Source: Paenibacillus harenae (lineage in GTDB: Bacteria; Bacillota; Bacilli; Paenibacillales; Paenibacillaceae). Taken from it: a stretch of 64,000 nt of DNA. The translations under genes and the position numbers were made by a program. The DNA lies in NCBI RefSeq assembly GCF_030812415.1, contig NZ_JAUSST010000002.1, forward strand, positions 744,001 through 808,000. The letters are read 5' to 3'. Below the pieces are notes generated by a model, which worked only from the letters and a program-made list of their open reading frames with translations, did not search any database and was not told the DNA's origin. Shown here in pieces: positions 1 through 7,448 of the stretch. Within the stretch, counting starts at the first letter, position 1. Every line of letters starts with the position of its first letter.

Positions 1-1
1 T

Positions 2-379
2 TGGATGGCTTTTATTTTCGCCTTGTCCTCGCGAACTGGCGAGCAGCTCGATACGGTGCTGCCGCTATTGCAGAAGCTTCTCCCGTTCATGGACGACTTC
101 AACTGGGGACATTTTGTATCGTATTTCCTGCTCGCGATGCTGCTCGATTATGGATTCGGGCGCCGCTCTGAGCGGGTATCCGTTAAGCTGCTCACAATCG
201 TGCTATGCGGCGCATATGGCGTCACGGATGAGTATCACCAGTCGTTCGTAGGCGGGCGGATGCTTGATCCGCTCGATCTTCGGAACGATATTATCGGTGC
301 AAGTGCCTGGGTATTGATCGGTCTGCTGCGGCCAATCAGTCGGTTAAGAAGGAAACTATCCCATCCGAATAGTCAATAG
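2..379 (+). CDS. VanZ-like family membrane protein, 3' part
   Basis: The gene begins before the window: the reading frame is open to the first bases, where a Trp codon precedes the first visible Met (position 5). The visible 125 residues include the WMAFIFALSS segment that sits near the N-terminus of VanZ-like proteins, a membrane segment around FVSYFLLAMLLDYGFG, and the DEYHQSFVGGR signature followed by D-P-x-D-x-x-N-D, which is diagnostic of the family. VanZ proteins are small integral membrane proteins; the founder gives low-level teicoplanin resistance, but the role of most members is unknown. The protein ends in a basic, soluble tail. Family assignment is firm; function is not. Confidence 0.85.
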   Translation, partial: WMAFIFALSSRTGEQLDTVLPLLQKLLPFMDDFNWGHFVSYFLLAMLLDYGFGRRSERVSVKLLTIVLCGAYGVTDEYHQSFVGGRMLDPLDLRNDIIGASAWVLIGLLRPISRLRRKLSHPNSQ

Positions 380-443
380 GCAATCGTTTAACGCTTGTTG
401 CCTGCGGTAGTAAAAATTACATAGACGACATAAGCAGGATTTT

Positions 444-460
444 TTGCGAAAAAGGTCGAA
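444..460 (+). promoter_or_regulatory. Two tandem Spo0A-box-like heptamers
   Basis: TTGCGAA (444-450) and GGTCGAA (454-460) each match 6 of 7 positions of the 0A box TGNCGAA and start 10 bp apart, one helical turn. They lie 72 bp before the start of the zinc-ribbon gene. Tandem 0A boxes with this spacing are typical of Spo0A-controlled promoters, but short motifs occur by chance, so this is only a candidate. Confidence 0.3.
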
Positions 461-531
461 TTACCTTTCTAACTCTTTGTGCCTAGAGATTGATAATAGG
501 CTCAAGCTGCCATGAGAAGGAGTGGACCACT

Positions 532-945
532 TTGCAAAAGCGGTGTCATTGCGGTGACATTATGACGATGAAGCTGCGTACAGTTATATTTTCAGGAAAA
601 GTAGAAATCGATAACGTTCCGATATTCTCCTGCTCGGCCTGCCACCGGAGCGAGGTTATTCCCGAGGTTAAGCCCGATTTGACCGGGTTGATCGCCCAGC
701 TTGGCGCAGAGCCGGATAAACAAACTTTTTTGTTTAACGAATGCAATGAATGGGCAAGTTTGTTAGTAGAGGCGAAAGCTTACAAGCAGCATACGGATCG
801 CGGCGCGGTCGAGCGTCTCTTCGAGGAGCGCGTTAACCAATTGCTCGATCTTTACTTGCTGGCACAGACGCTGAACGACGAGGCATGGATTCAAGATTTG
901 GATAAGCGGCTGAAGCAGCTTAGCCGTCGCACGTTGCTTACATAA
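532..945 (+). CDS. YgiT-type zinc-ribbon protein
   Basis: The frame is open from a TTG at 490, but the TTG at 532 has AAGGAG nine bases upstream (517-522), so that start is used. The 137-residue product starts MQKRCHCGD and has a CxC pair near residues 5-7 and a CSAC pair near residue 35, separated by a beta-rich segment, as in the small YgiT/MqsA-type zinc fingers. The rest is helical and acidic/basic with no recognised catalytic motif; there is no HTH like that of MqsA and no toxin gene beside it. It probably binds zinc. It lies directly upstream of ccpA in the same orientation but is separated by about 190 bp containing a ccpA promoter, so it is likely transcribed apart. Its function is unknown. 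Confidence 0.6.
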   Translation: MQKRCHCGDIMTMKLRTVIFSGKVEIDNVPIFSCSACHRSEVIPEVKPDLTGLIAQLGAEPDKQTFLFNECNEWASLLVEAKAYKQHTDRGAVERLFEERVNQLLDLYLLAQTLNDEAWIQDLDKRLKQLSRRTLLT

Positions 946-1039
946 CGGTACTACGACCGATAGCTAGATCCTCCCGGGTGAGCGATGCGCAAGAATGAAT
1001 CGTTCATATGGTTATTTTACTTACTCCGTAAGCGTAAAC

Positions 1040-1053
1040 GATAAGCGTTAACA
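1040..1053 (+). promoter_or_regulatory. Candidate cre site upstream of ccpA
   Basis: GATAAGCGTTAACA matches 12 of 14 positions of the CcpA operator consensus TGWAARCGYTWNCA; only the first two bases differ. It abuts the -35 element of the candidate ccpA promoter, a position that would allow autoregulation. A weaker similar element, TAAGCGTAAACG, overlaps its left side. Confidence 0.5.
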
Positions 1054-1082
1054 TTGCGAAAAGTAATATTTTGTCGTATCAT
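1054..1082 (+). promoter_or_regulatory. Candidate sigma-A promoter of ccpA
   Basis: TTGCGA (1054-1059), a 17-bp spacer and TATCAT (1077-1082) match sigma-A consensus at 4/6 and 5/6 positions. The predicted start would give a leader of about 50 nt before the ccpA GTG. Confidence 0.45.
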
Positions 1083-1138
1083 TACTTTAATATGCGGCGT
1101 ACGTAACAATAAAAATCTGAGCTAATGGGGAGAAGACC

Positions 1139-2143
1139 GTGACGGTAACCATTTATGATGTAGCAAGAGAAGCAGGAGTATCCATGGCTACGGTTTCCCG
1201 GGTTGTGAACAACAATCCGAACGTAAAGCCTGCAACGCGCAAGAAGGTATATGAAGCGATTGAACGGCTTGGATATCGTCCAAACGCCGTCGCTCGCGGC
1301 TTGGCAAGCAAGAAGACTACAACGGTAGGCGTTGTTATTCCCGATATATCGAATGCGATGTATGCAGAGGTAGCCAGGGGCATAGAAGATATAGCGAATA
1401 TGTATCATTATAATATTATTTTGGCTAACGCGGACAAGAAGAAGGACAAGGAGATTCGCGTTATCAATACGCTGCTTGAGAAGCAGGTCGACGGCTTGCT
1501 GTTCCTCGGAGCTCCAGTAACCGACGAGCATCTACAGGCGTTTAAGACGGCGAATGTGCCGATCGTTCTGTGCGCGACGACTGACGAGAGCGGACAAGTT
1601 CCTTCGGTAGACATTAATCACGAGAGCGCAGCCTATGACGCGGTCATGAGCTTGATCGGACAAGGCCATAAGCACATCGCGATGATTAGCGGAACGCTGC
1701 AAGACCCGGCTAACGGCTATGCCCGTTTCCAAGGGTACAAGCGCGCGCTGGAAGCTTCCGGCATCCCCTACGACGATTCGCTCGTTCGGATCGGCAACTA
1801 TCGCTACGAATCCGGTGCCGATGCGATGAGATATTTCATCGAGCTGTCGGAGCGTCCTACGGCCGTATTCTCGGCTACGGATGAGATGGCGATCGGCGCC
1901 ATTCATGCGATTCAAGATTCGGGACTGAAAGTACCAAGCGACTTCTCGGTTATAAGCGTAGACAATAGCCGTATGGCTTCGATGGTAAGGCCGCAGCTTA
2001 CTACCGTAGCTCAGCCTATGTATGATATTGGCGCCGTATCGATGCGTCTGCTTACGAAGCTGATGAAGAAAGAGAACGTAGATCAATCTCAAGTGGTATT
2101 GCCTCATGAAATTGTGGTGCGTCAATCAGTTGGAGGAATTTAA
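1139..2143 (+). CDS. ccpA: Catabolite control protein A
   Basis: LacI/GalR-family regulator of 334 residues, the same length as B. subtilis CcpA. The start is GTG 1139, preceded by GGGGAGAAG. The N-terminal helix-turn-helix (residues 4-24, [20 protein letters not shown]) and hinge helix ([13 protein letters not shown]) are followed by a periplasmic-binding-protein-like core. CcpA with HPr or Crh phosphorylated on Ser46 binds cre sites and represses or activates carbon metabolism genes. Neighbourhood supports the name over other LacI members: acuC, acuA and acsA follow, as near B. subtilis ccpA. mtnN starts 5 bp after the stop, so the two are probably co-transcribed. A cre-like site lies in its own promoter. 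Confidence 0.95.
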   Translation: MTVTIYDVAREAGVSMATVSRVVNNNPNVKPATRKKVYEAIERLGYRPNAVARGLASKKTTTVGVVIPDISNAMYAEVARGIEDIANMYHYNIILANADKKKDKEIRVINTLLEKQVDGLLFLGAPVTDEHLQAFKTANVPIVLCATTDESGQVPSVDINHESAAYDAVMSLIGQGHKHIAMISGTLQDPANGYARFQGYKRALEASGIPYDDSLVRIGNYRYESGADAMRYFIELSERPTAVFSATDEMAIGAIHAIQDSGLKVPSDFSVISVDNSRMASMVRPQLTTVAQPMYDIGAVSMRLLTKLMKKENVDQSQVVLPHEIVVRQSVGGI

Positions 2144-2148
2144 TCGAA

Positions 2149-2847
2149 ATGCCGTTTAACAAAATCGGAATTATTGGCGCGATGGTTGAAGAAATCGAAT
2201 TGCTGCATAAGCATACGGAAGTAGCTTCCGAGGTAACGAAGGCCGGAATTACGTATTACGAAGGCAAGCTTCACGGCAAGGAAGTCGTCTACTGCAAGTC
2301 GGGCGTAGGCAAAGTAAACGCCGCCGTATGTACGCAAATTATGCTCGATCTCGGCGCGGACTGCGTATTGTTCACTGGTGTAGCCGGAGCGGTAGACCCG
2401 CGATTGAACATCGGCGATATCGTTGTATCGACGAGCAGCATTCAGCATGATATGGATTGCTCGCCGCTGGGCTTTGCGAGAGGCACGATTCCTTTCCATA
2501 ACCGATCGGAGTTTCCGGCCGACGAGAGGCTGATCGAGCTTGCCGTTTCGGCTAGCGACCGCCACTTTCCAGGCCGCAGCTTGAAAGGCATCGTATTATC
2601 CGGCGATCAGTTCATTGCGAGCCGTGAGACGGTCAAGCTGCTGCATGATACGTTTGAAGGGGCATGTGCCGAGATGGAAGGAGCTTCCGTTGCGCAAGTA
2701 TGCGATATGAACGGGATCCCGTACGTCGTCATTCGCTCCATGTCTGACAAGGCCGACGGTTCCGCGCATGTGAATTTTGCGGAATTTACGATTCAAGCAG
2801 CGAATAACTCGTACCGGATCATTGACGATATGGTCAAGCATATATAA
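2149..2847 (+). CDS. mtnN: 5'-methylthioadenosine/S-adenosylhomocysteine nucleosidase
   Basis: The enzyme hydrolyses the N-glycosidic bond of methylthioadenosine, S-adenosylhomocysteine and 5'-deoxyadenosine, recycling SAM by-products. The 232-residue protein has the nucleosidase signature GIIGAMVEE with the catalytic-side Glu15, the ribose-binding EMEGAS (Glu175, Glu177) and the catalytic Asp200 in SMSDKAD. The ATG follows GGAGG and lies 5 bp after the ccpA stop, suggesting a ccpA-mtnN operon closed by the hairpin at 2863. The pairing with ccpA may be just transcriptional. Confidence 0.95.
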   Translation: MPFNKIGIIGAMVEEIELLHKHTEVASEVTKAGITYYEGKLHGKEVVYCKSGVGKVNAAVCTQIMLDLGADCVLFTGVAGAVDPRLNIGDIVVSTSSIQHDMDCSPLGFARGTIPFHNRSEFPADERLIELAVSASDRHFPGRSLKGIVLSGDQFIASRETVKLLHDTFEGACAEMEGASVAQVCDMNGIPYVVIRSMSDKADGSAHVNFAEFTIQAANNSYRIIDDMVKHI

Positions 2848-2862
2848 CAGGCAAGAACAAAT

Positions 2863-2914
2863 AAGCACCTGCCGTGTTGATCGCTTCCGCGATCGGCCGG
2901 GCGGGTGCTTTTTT
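2863..2914 (+). terminator. Rho-independent terminator after mtnN
   Basis: Arms AAGCACCTGCC (2863-2873) and GGCGGGTGCTT (2900-2910), with one G-U pair, enclose a second perfect hairpin GATCGC-TTCC-GCGATC. A T6 tract follows. It separates mtnN from the convergent acuC. Confidence 0.85.
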
Positions 2915-2922
2915 GTCTCTTC

Positions 2923-4104
2923 TCATAGATCCTGAATCGCGATTTGCTGCGTCATGCGATTTTTGAGCGTAATTTCATCGCGTCTGGGAATGGGAGGAAT
3001 AAATGTAAGATCGTCCATCCAATGCGAAGGAAGCTCATGAGGAGAGGAAGCCGACCATTGCCCGAGCCAGTCAGCGGGCAGCGGAGTGCCACCGCCTGCT
3101 TCTTGAAGGTCGGTTGTAATGGGGTGCTCGATCATCGTAAGCCATACGAGCGCCCATGCTCTTGGAACGACGCGCCATATATCGTATCCGCCGCCGCCAA
3201 GCGCAATCCATTTGCCATCCGCATAATCATGCGCAAGTTCATGTATGATAGCCGGAATTTCCCGATAGATTCGCATGCTGCAATGCATATGGGAGAGAGG
3301 ATCATAGGCGTGGGCATCGCAGCCATGCTGGCTGATGATAACGTCGGGCTTATGGGCGGCAATCACTTTGCGTAGCGTCACGTTGAAGCTCTCCAGCCAC
3401 GATTCGTCCTCGGTATAGGGTTCAAGCGGCACATTGAAGCAAGCGCCGAACCCGCCGTCGACACCTTTCTCATGAACGAAGCCCGTTCCCGGGAACAGAA
3501 AACGTCCCGTCTCATGGATGGAGTAGGTGCATACGTTTTGGTCGGCATAGAAAACCCACTGCACGCCGTCGCCATGATGGACGTCGGTATCGATGTAGAG
3601 CACTCTTGCGCCGTACGTTCGGCGAATATGCTCAATCGCTATGGCGGCGTCATTATAAACGCAGAAGCCCGCTGCACGCTCGGGAAAGGCGTGATGCAGC
3701 CCGCCTGCAAGATGAAACGCATGAAGCGTCCGTCCGCTCATAACGGCATCAGCGGCCGCTACGGAGCCGCTGACAATTGCGGAAGCCGCTTGATGAATAC
3801 CGGCGAAGAACGGGGTGTCCTCGGTTTGCAGACCGTACTTCCCGGCGAGCGAGTCGTTATGTTCGCCAGAAACCGGAGCGCTGAGCTGCTTGACCGCGTC
3901 CAAGTAATCCTGCCTGTGCACGAGCGCCAGAAGCTCGTCGTCCGCGCTTAGATGGGGCGCCTGGATTTGATCGTCTTTCAGCGCTCCCATGCGCTTTAAC
4001 AGATCGACCGTTAACGTAAGCCGCATCGGATCGAAGGGATGCTCCTCTCCGAACTTATATTTTTCCGAACCCGGATGATGAAAGAAAATCGCGTTTGAAG
4101 ACAT
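2923..4104 (-). CDS. acuC: Acetoin utilization protein AcuC (class I/II histone-deacetylase-like deacetylase)
   Basis: A 393-residue zinc deacetylase of the arginase/HDAC fold. Visible motifs are the catalytic His pair in GGLHHAF (His137-His138), zinc ligands in DTDVHHGDG (Asp174, His176) and GCDAH (Asp263), and the late GGGGYD loop. In B. subtilis AcuC removes the acetyl group that AcuA puts on the acetyl-CoA synthetase active-site lysine, reactivating it. acuA lies 53 bp upstream in the same direction and acsA beyond it, fitting that role. The acuB (CBS-ACT) gene found between acuA and acuC in B. subtilis is missing. The start has GGGAGG and AAGGGG upstream. Confidence 0.93.
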   Translation of the reverse strand: MSSNAIFFHHPGSEKYKFGEEHPFDPMRLTLTVDLLKRMGALKDDQIQAPHLSADDELLALVHRQDYLDAVKQLSAPVSGEHNDSLAGKYGLQTEDTPFFAGIHQAASAIVSGSVAAADAVMSGRTLHAFHLAGGLHHAFPERAAGFCVYNDAAIAIEHIRRTYGARVLYIDTDVHHGDGVQWVFYADQNVCTYSIHETGRFLFPGTGFVHEKGVDGGFGACFNVPLEPYTEDESWLESFNVTLRKVIAAHKPDVIISQHGCDAHAYDPLSHMHCSMRIYREIPAIIHELAHDYADGKWIALGGGGYDIWRVVPRAWALVWLTMIEHPITTDLQEAGGGTPLPADWLGQWSASSPHELPSHWMDDLTFIPPIPRRDEITLKNRMTQQIAIQDL

Positions 4105-4157
4105 TCCCCTTATAGCCTCCCAGAAAGGTTAAGCCTATGCCATAGGTCATAACCGTG

Positions 4158-4793
4158 TTAATACATAAATCGCTGCCGGAATCTTACGCGGTCGAATTGC
4201 TCCACGGAGCTAAGCGGCACTTCTTTGCCGATCTTTACCATGAGACAATTGGCAGGGTGCGAGCAGATCTCGGGATCGTCCGTCGCGAACCAGATCATGC
4301 CTACCGACTTCATCAGCTTCTCCATCATGCTGCGATATTCCCACACATTGAGCTTCGTGCCCTCCAAGTCCCAATGCCAATAATATTCCGTCGTAAAAAC
4401 AATCATATTTTCAAGCTGGTCTTCGGCAAAAGCGAGCTGTATCATCTTCTTGCCAAGTCCGAACGATCGGTATTCATCGGCGACTTCAATCGCGCCAAGT
4501 TCGATCAGATCGATCATGCCGCCCTCGGACCAGCGTTCCAACTCGTCCGCATAATGAAACGTCACGTAGCCGACAATCGTATCCGCCTCGCGCACGAGAA
4601 TAATTCTCCCTTCATCAAGACCGGCGATATCGACCAATGCTTCATGCTGGTCGCGCGGCCTTCTGAACGCATCAAGCGCAGGATGCATCGCAAGCTGAGC
4701 GAGCTGCTCGGGCGGTACGGGCCCTTCAATAACGAGCTCCCGATTGCCCGGCAGCTCGATCCGTTCGCGCTGCAACCGTTTTCGATGTTCCAA
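4158..4793 (-). CDS. acuA: Protein N-acetyltransferase AcuA
   Basis: GNAT-family acetyltransferase, 211 residues from a TTG start at 4793. This start is chosen because AAAGGGG lies 9 nt upstream and the resulting start MEHRKR and total length agree with B. subtilis AcuA (210 aa); a longer frame opens from ATG 4871 without a ribosome binding site. The acetyl-CoA loop is ADEYRSFGLGKKM (about residues 105-117). Family-wide conserved stretches are RPRDQHEALVDIAGL, ERWSEGGMIDLIELGAIEV, TTEYYWHWDL and FATDDPEICSHPANCL. AcuA acetylates and inactivates AcsA. It is divergent from acsA and shares its roughly 250-bp control region, while acuC follows as a likely operon partner. Confidence 0.92.
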   Translation of the reverse strand: MEHRKRLQRERIELPGNRELVIEGPVPPEQLAQLAMHPALDAFRRPRDQHEALVDIAGLDEGRIILVREADTIVGYVTFHYADELERWSEGGMIDLIELGAIEVADEYRSFGLGKKMIQLAFAEDQLENMIVFTTEYYWHWDLEGTKLNVWEYRSMMEKLMKSVGMIWFATDDPEICSHPANCLMVKIGKEVPLSSVEQFDRVRFRQRFMY

Positions 4794-4907
4794 CAGCAAA
4801 TCCCCTTTCGTATGATCATGCAGCCCGTGCTCAAGGCGATGCTCTATTAATATGGTTATAACAAACATCATGCGAAATGAAAAGCATAGTCGAAGCGAAA
4901 AAGGTTA

Positions 4908-4916
4908 TGTTATAAT
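4908..4916 (+). promoter_or_regulatory. Extended -10 of the acsA promoter
   Basis: TGTTATAAT is a perfect extended -10 (TG-N-TATAAT). No good -35 is seen 17 bp upstream, as expected for extended -10 promoters. The start point would be near 4923, giving a leader of about 120 nt that carries the cre-like site at 4993. Confidence 0.55.
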
Positions 4917-4992
4917 GATCGTGGCGGTTAAATGCCATACGAATCGTTTTGGTTTGTCGGCTTGTTTGCCTGCAAGAATAGACAAAACTTCA

Positions 4993-5006
4993 TGAAAGCG
5001 CATTCT
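4993..5006 (+). promoter_or_regulatory. Candidate cre site in the acsA leader
   Basis: TGAAAGCGCATTCT matches 12 of 14 positions of TGWAARCGYTWNCA. It lies about 70 bp downstream of the predicted transcription start and 39 bp before the acsA ATG, a roadblock-type position. In B. subtilis acsA is subject to CcpA repression, so the placement is meaningful, but binding is inferred. Confidence 0.5.
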
Positions 5007-5044
5007 ATGGTAGCAGTAGACAGATTTGATGGGAGAGTGATAGA

Positions 5045-6769
5045 ATGATCAACTTGCATCAAGAGCGTATTCCGGCAACGGCAACTAAAGCGAATTTGAC
5101 AAACTATGAGGAAACGGCAGCTAACTTTAATTGGGAACAAATCGAAAGTCGGTTCAGCTGGTACGACACAGGTAAAGTAAACATGGCTTATGAAGCGATA
5201 GACAGCCATGTCGAGCAGGGCAAAGGAAGCAAAATCGCACTGCATTACAGTGATAACGACCGTGACGAGTCCTATACGTATGAGGAGCTAAGCAAACAAT
5301 CGAATCGCTTCGCCAATGTGCTGCGCAAGTATGGCATAACGAAGGGCGAGCGTGTATTTATTTTCATGCCAAGAACGCCCGAGCTGTATTTCAGCGTGCT
5401 AGGCGCGCTGAAGGTAGGCGCGGTCGTTGGACCGCTGTTCGAAGCATTCATGGAGACGGCTGTAAAGGACCGGCTGCAAGATAGCGAAGCGATCGCAATT
5501 GTTACGACTCCCTCCTTGCTAGGACGGATCAAACGCGAAGAGTTGCCCGCGCTTAAACATATTTTCGTATTCGGCCAGGATGTACAGACGGAAGACGGCA
5601 TATTGGATTTTGCCGCCGAGCTGAGTCAAGCGTCGGACGAAGCCGAGATCGAATGGCTTGGTCGCGAGGATGGGCTCATCCTGCACTACACATCGGGATC
5701 TACCGGCAAGCCGAAGGGCGTATATCACGTCCAGAACGCGATGGTTCAGCATTACTACACGGGCAAGGTCGTACTCGACCTGCAAGAGAATGATGTTTAC
5801 TGGTGTACGGCCGATCCGGGCTGGGTAACGGGAACGTCCTACGGCATCTTCGCGCCATGGTTGAACGGCGCAACGATTGTTATTCGCGGCGGCCGGTTTA
5901 GTCCTGGCGACTGGTACGGCGTCATACAGAAGTACGGCGTAACGGTATGGTATAGCGCGCCAACGGCGTTCCGCATGCTGATGGGCGCAGGCGACGACGT
6001 CGTATCGCAGTTCGACCTGTCCAGCTTGCGTCATGTGCTTAGCGTTGGCGAGCCGCTTAATCCGGAAGTTGTCCGCTGGGGAATGAAAGTATACGGCCAG
6101 CGTATTCACGATACATGGTGGATGACGGAAACGGGAGGCCAGCTCATTTGCAATTACCCAAGCATGGACATTAAGCCAGGCTCCATGGGCAAGCCGCTTC
6201 CAGGCGTATCAGCTGCAATCATTGACGATAACGGCAACGAAGTGCCGCCTTATCGGATGGGCAATCTGGCTATACGGACGCCATGGCCTTCGATGATGCG
6301 CAAGATTTGGAACAATCCGTCCAAGTACGAGGAATACTTCCGCTTGGAAGGCTGGTATGTTTCGGGCGACTCCGCTTATATGGACGAAGAAGGGTATTTC
6401 TGGTTCCAAGGCCGAATCGATGACGTTATCAATACATCCGGCGAACGTGTCGGACCTTTCGAGGTCGAGAGCAAGCTGGTCGAGCATCCCGCAGTGGCCG
6501 AAGCCGGCGTAATCGGCAAGCCTGACCCGATGCGCGGCGAGATCATTAAAGCGTTCATTGCTTTGCGTGAAGGCTACGTGGCGTCCGAAGAGCTTAAGAA
6601 GGAAATATCGCAATTCGTCAAGGTTGGCCTTTCCGCTCACGCCGCACCGCGCGAGATCGAATTCAAGGATAAGCTGCCGAAGACGCGCAGCGGCAAGATC
6701 ATGCGACGCGTGCTCAAGGCTTGGGAGCTTAACTTGCCGACCGGCGATTTGTCTACCATCGAGGACTAA
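5045..6769 (+). CDS. acsA: Acetyl-coenzyme A synthetase
   Basis: Makes acetyl-CoA from acetate, ATP and CoA via an acetyl-adenylate. It is a 574-residue cytosolic ANL-superfamily enzyme. The phosphate loop YTSGSTGKPKG is at residues 215-225, followed by the acetate-pocket WWMTETGGQ motif, the hinge region GRIDDVINTSGERVGP and the C-terminal KTRSGKIMRR. Lys551 in SGK is the adenylation lysine and, by analogy with B. subtilis Lys549, the AcuA acetylation and AcuC deacetylation target. The short-form length matches Bacillus AcsA rather than the ~650-aa proteobacterial Acs. The start has GGGAGAG upstream. It is divergent from acuA and has a perfect terminator behind it. Confidence 0.96.
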   Translation: MINLHQERIPATATKANLTNYEETAANFNWEQIESRFSWYDTGKVNMAYEAIDSHVEQGKGSKIALHYSDNDRDESYTYEELSKQSNRFANVLRKYGITKGERVFIFMPRTPELYFSVLGALKVGAVVGPLFEAFMETAVKDRLQDSEAIAIVTTPSLLGRIKREELPALKHIFVFGQDVQTEDGILDFAAELSQASDEAEIEWLGREDGLILHYTSGSTGKPKGVYHVQNAMVQHYYTGKVVLDLQENDVYWCTADPGWVTGTSYGIFAPWLNGATIVIRGGRFSPGDWYGVIQKYGVTVWYSAPTAFRMLMGAGDDVVSQFDLSSLRHVLSVGEPLNPEVVRWGMKVYGQRIHDTWWMTETGGQLICNYPSMDIKPGSMGKPLPGVSAAIIDDNGNEVPPYRMGNLAIRTPWPSMMRKIWNNPSKYEEYFRLEGWYVSGDSAYMDEEGYFWFQGRIDDVINTSGERVGPFEVESKLVEHPAVAEAGVIGKPDPMRGEIIKAFIALREGYVASEELKKEISQFVKVGLSAHAAPREIEFKDKLPKTRSGKIMRRVLKAWELNLPTGDLSTIED

Positions 6770-6777
6770 TAAATACT

Positions 6778-6815
6778 GAAGGCGGCGCAGGGATGATCCT
6801 GCGCCGCCTTCGGTT
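6778..6815 (+). terminator. Terminator after acsA, possibly bidirectional
   Basis: A perfect 14-bp stem, GAAGGCGGCGCAGG (6778-6791) with CCTGCGCCGCCTTC (6798-6811), has a six-base loop. The downstream tract GGTTATTTT is moderately T-rich. It lies between convergent acsA and the VOC gene. Confidence 0.8.
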
Positions 6816-6827
6816 ATTTTATGTAGC

Positions 6828-7211
6828 TTACCTTTGGAATAGCTCGATTCGCTCGCCGTCCGGTCCGCTGACGAAGAAGTAACGATAGCCGTTCGGCAAA
6901 GTCGTAATGTCTTCGTCGACGAATCGAACTTCAAGCTGCTTCAGACGCTTGAACTCCGTCTCGATATCGTCCACAGTAACCGCGAAATGATGCACCTTGC
7001 CTTCGATGGGCAAACCGTCATTGTAGCCTTGAATGAGCTCCAGATCGGTCTCGTCCGATTGTCCGAAGCCTAGGAAGGCAAGCTCGATTACGCCGTTCGT
7101 GTGAGGCAAACGCCCCTTAAGCTCGAATCCCATAACTTCGGTATAGAACCGGATGGAAGCCTCCATATCTTTGACCATTATCCCGACATGATCGATACGT
7201 TTGTTTGTCAA
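6828..7211 (-). CDS. VOC/glyoxalase-family protein
   Basis: Vicinal-oxygen-chelate fold protein of 127 residues. The start TTG 7211 is preferred because AGAGGA lies 9 nt upstream and the product then begins MTNKRIDHVGIMVKD, as usual for the family; an ATG at 7220 is directly against the purine run and the longer frame starts at 7229. The two beta-alpha-beta-beta-beta modules are visible: IDHVGIMVKDMEASIRFY, then HHFAVTVDDIE and YRYFFVSGPDGERIELFQ. Candidate metal ligands are His near 9, Glu near 58, His near 74 and Glu near 123, the glyoxalase I pattern. The true substrate (methylglyoxal adduct or other) cannot be read from the sequence. Confidence 0.75.
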   Translation of the reverse strand: MTNKRIDHVGIMVKDMEASIRFYTEVMGFELKGRLPHTNGVIELAFLGFGQSDETDLELIQGYNDGLPIEGKVHHFAVTVDDIETEFKRLKQLEVRFVDEDITTLPNGYRYFFVSGPDGERIELFQR

Positions 7212-7365
7212 AACGACCATTCCTCTCATCTAGCCTCATAGGAGTAAAGTGAAATTTGAATCCTGTTTTATGTTATCGATCTAATTCAAAGCTGTCAAGC
7301 CGGGTTGCTGATAGAGGGTTGATCGTTCGAGAAGGATTCATCGTATGTCATCCAACGTATGGAAA

Positions 7366-7418
7366 ACATAAAAAAACGGTATCCCGCTGCAAGCCGCATG
7401 GCTAAGGGGATACCGTTT
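7366..7418 (-). terminator. Terminator of the penicillin-binding protein gene
   Basis: AAACGGTATCCC (7374-7385) pairs with GGGATACCGTTT (7407-7418). Read on the minus strand, the stem is followed by a run of six T, as expected for a terminator of the upstream minus-strand gene. The arms share AAACGGTATCC/GGATACCGTTT with the hairpin at 19898. Confidence 0.8.
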
Positions 7419-7448
7419 CTTTTGTTTCATGGAAAGCTATTGTAATCG

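Noticed and set aside
2140..2565. Minus-strand frame opposite mtnN
   Set aside because: Shadow of mtnN with no independent support.
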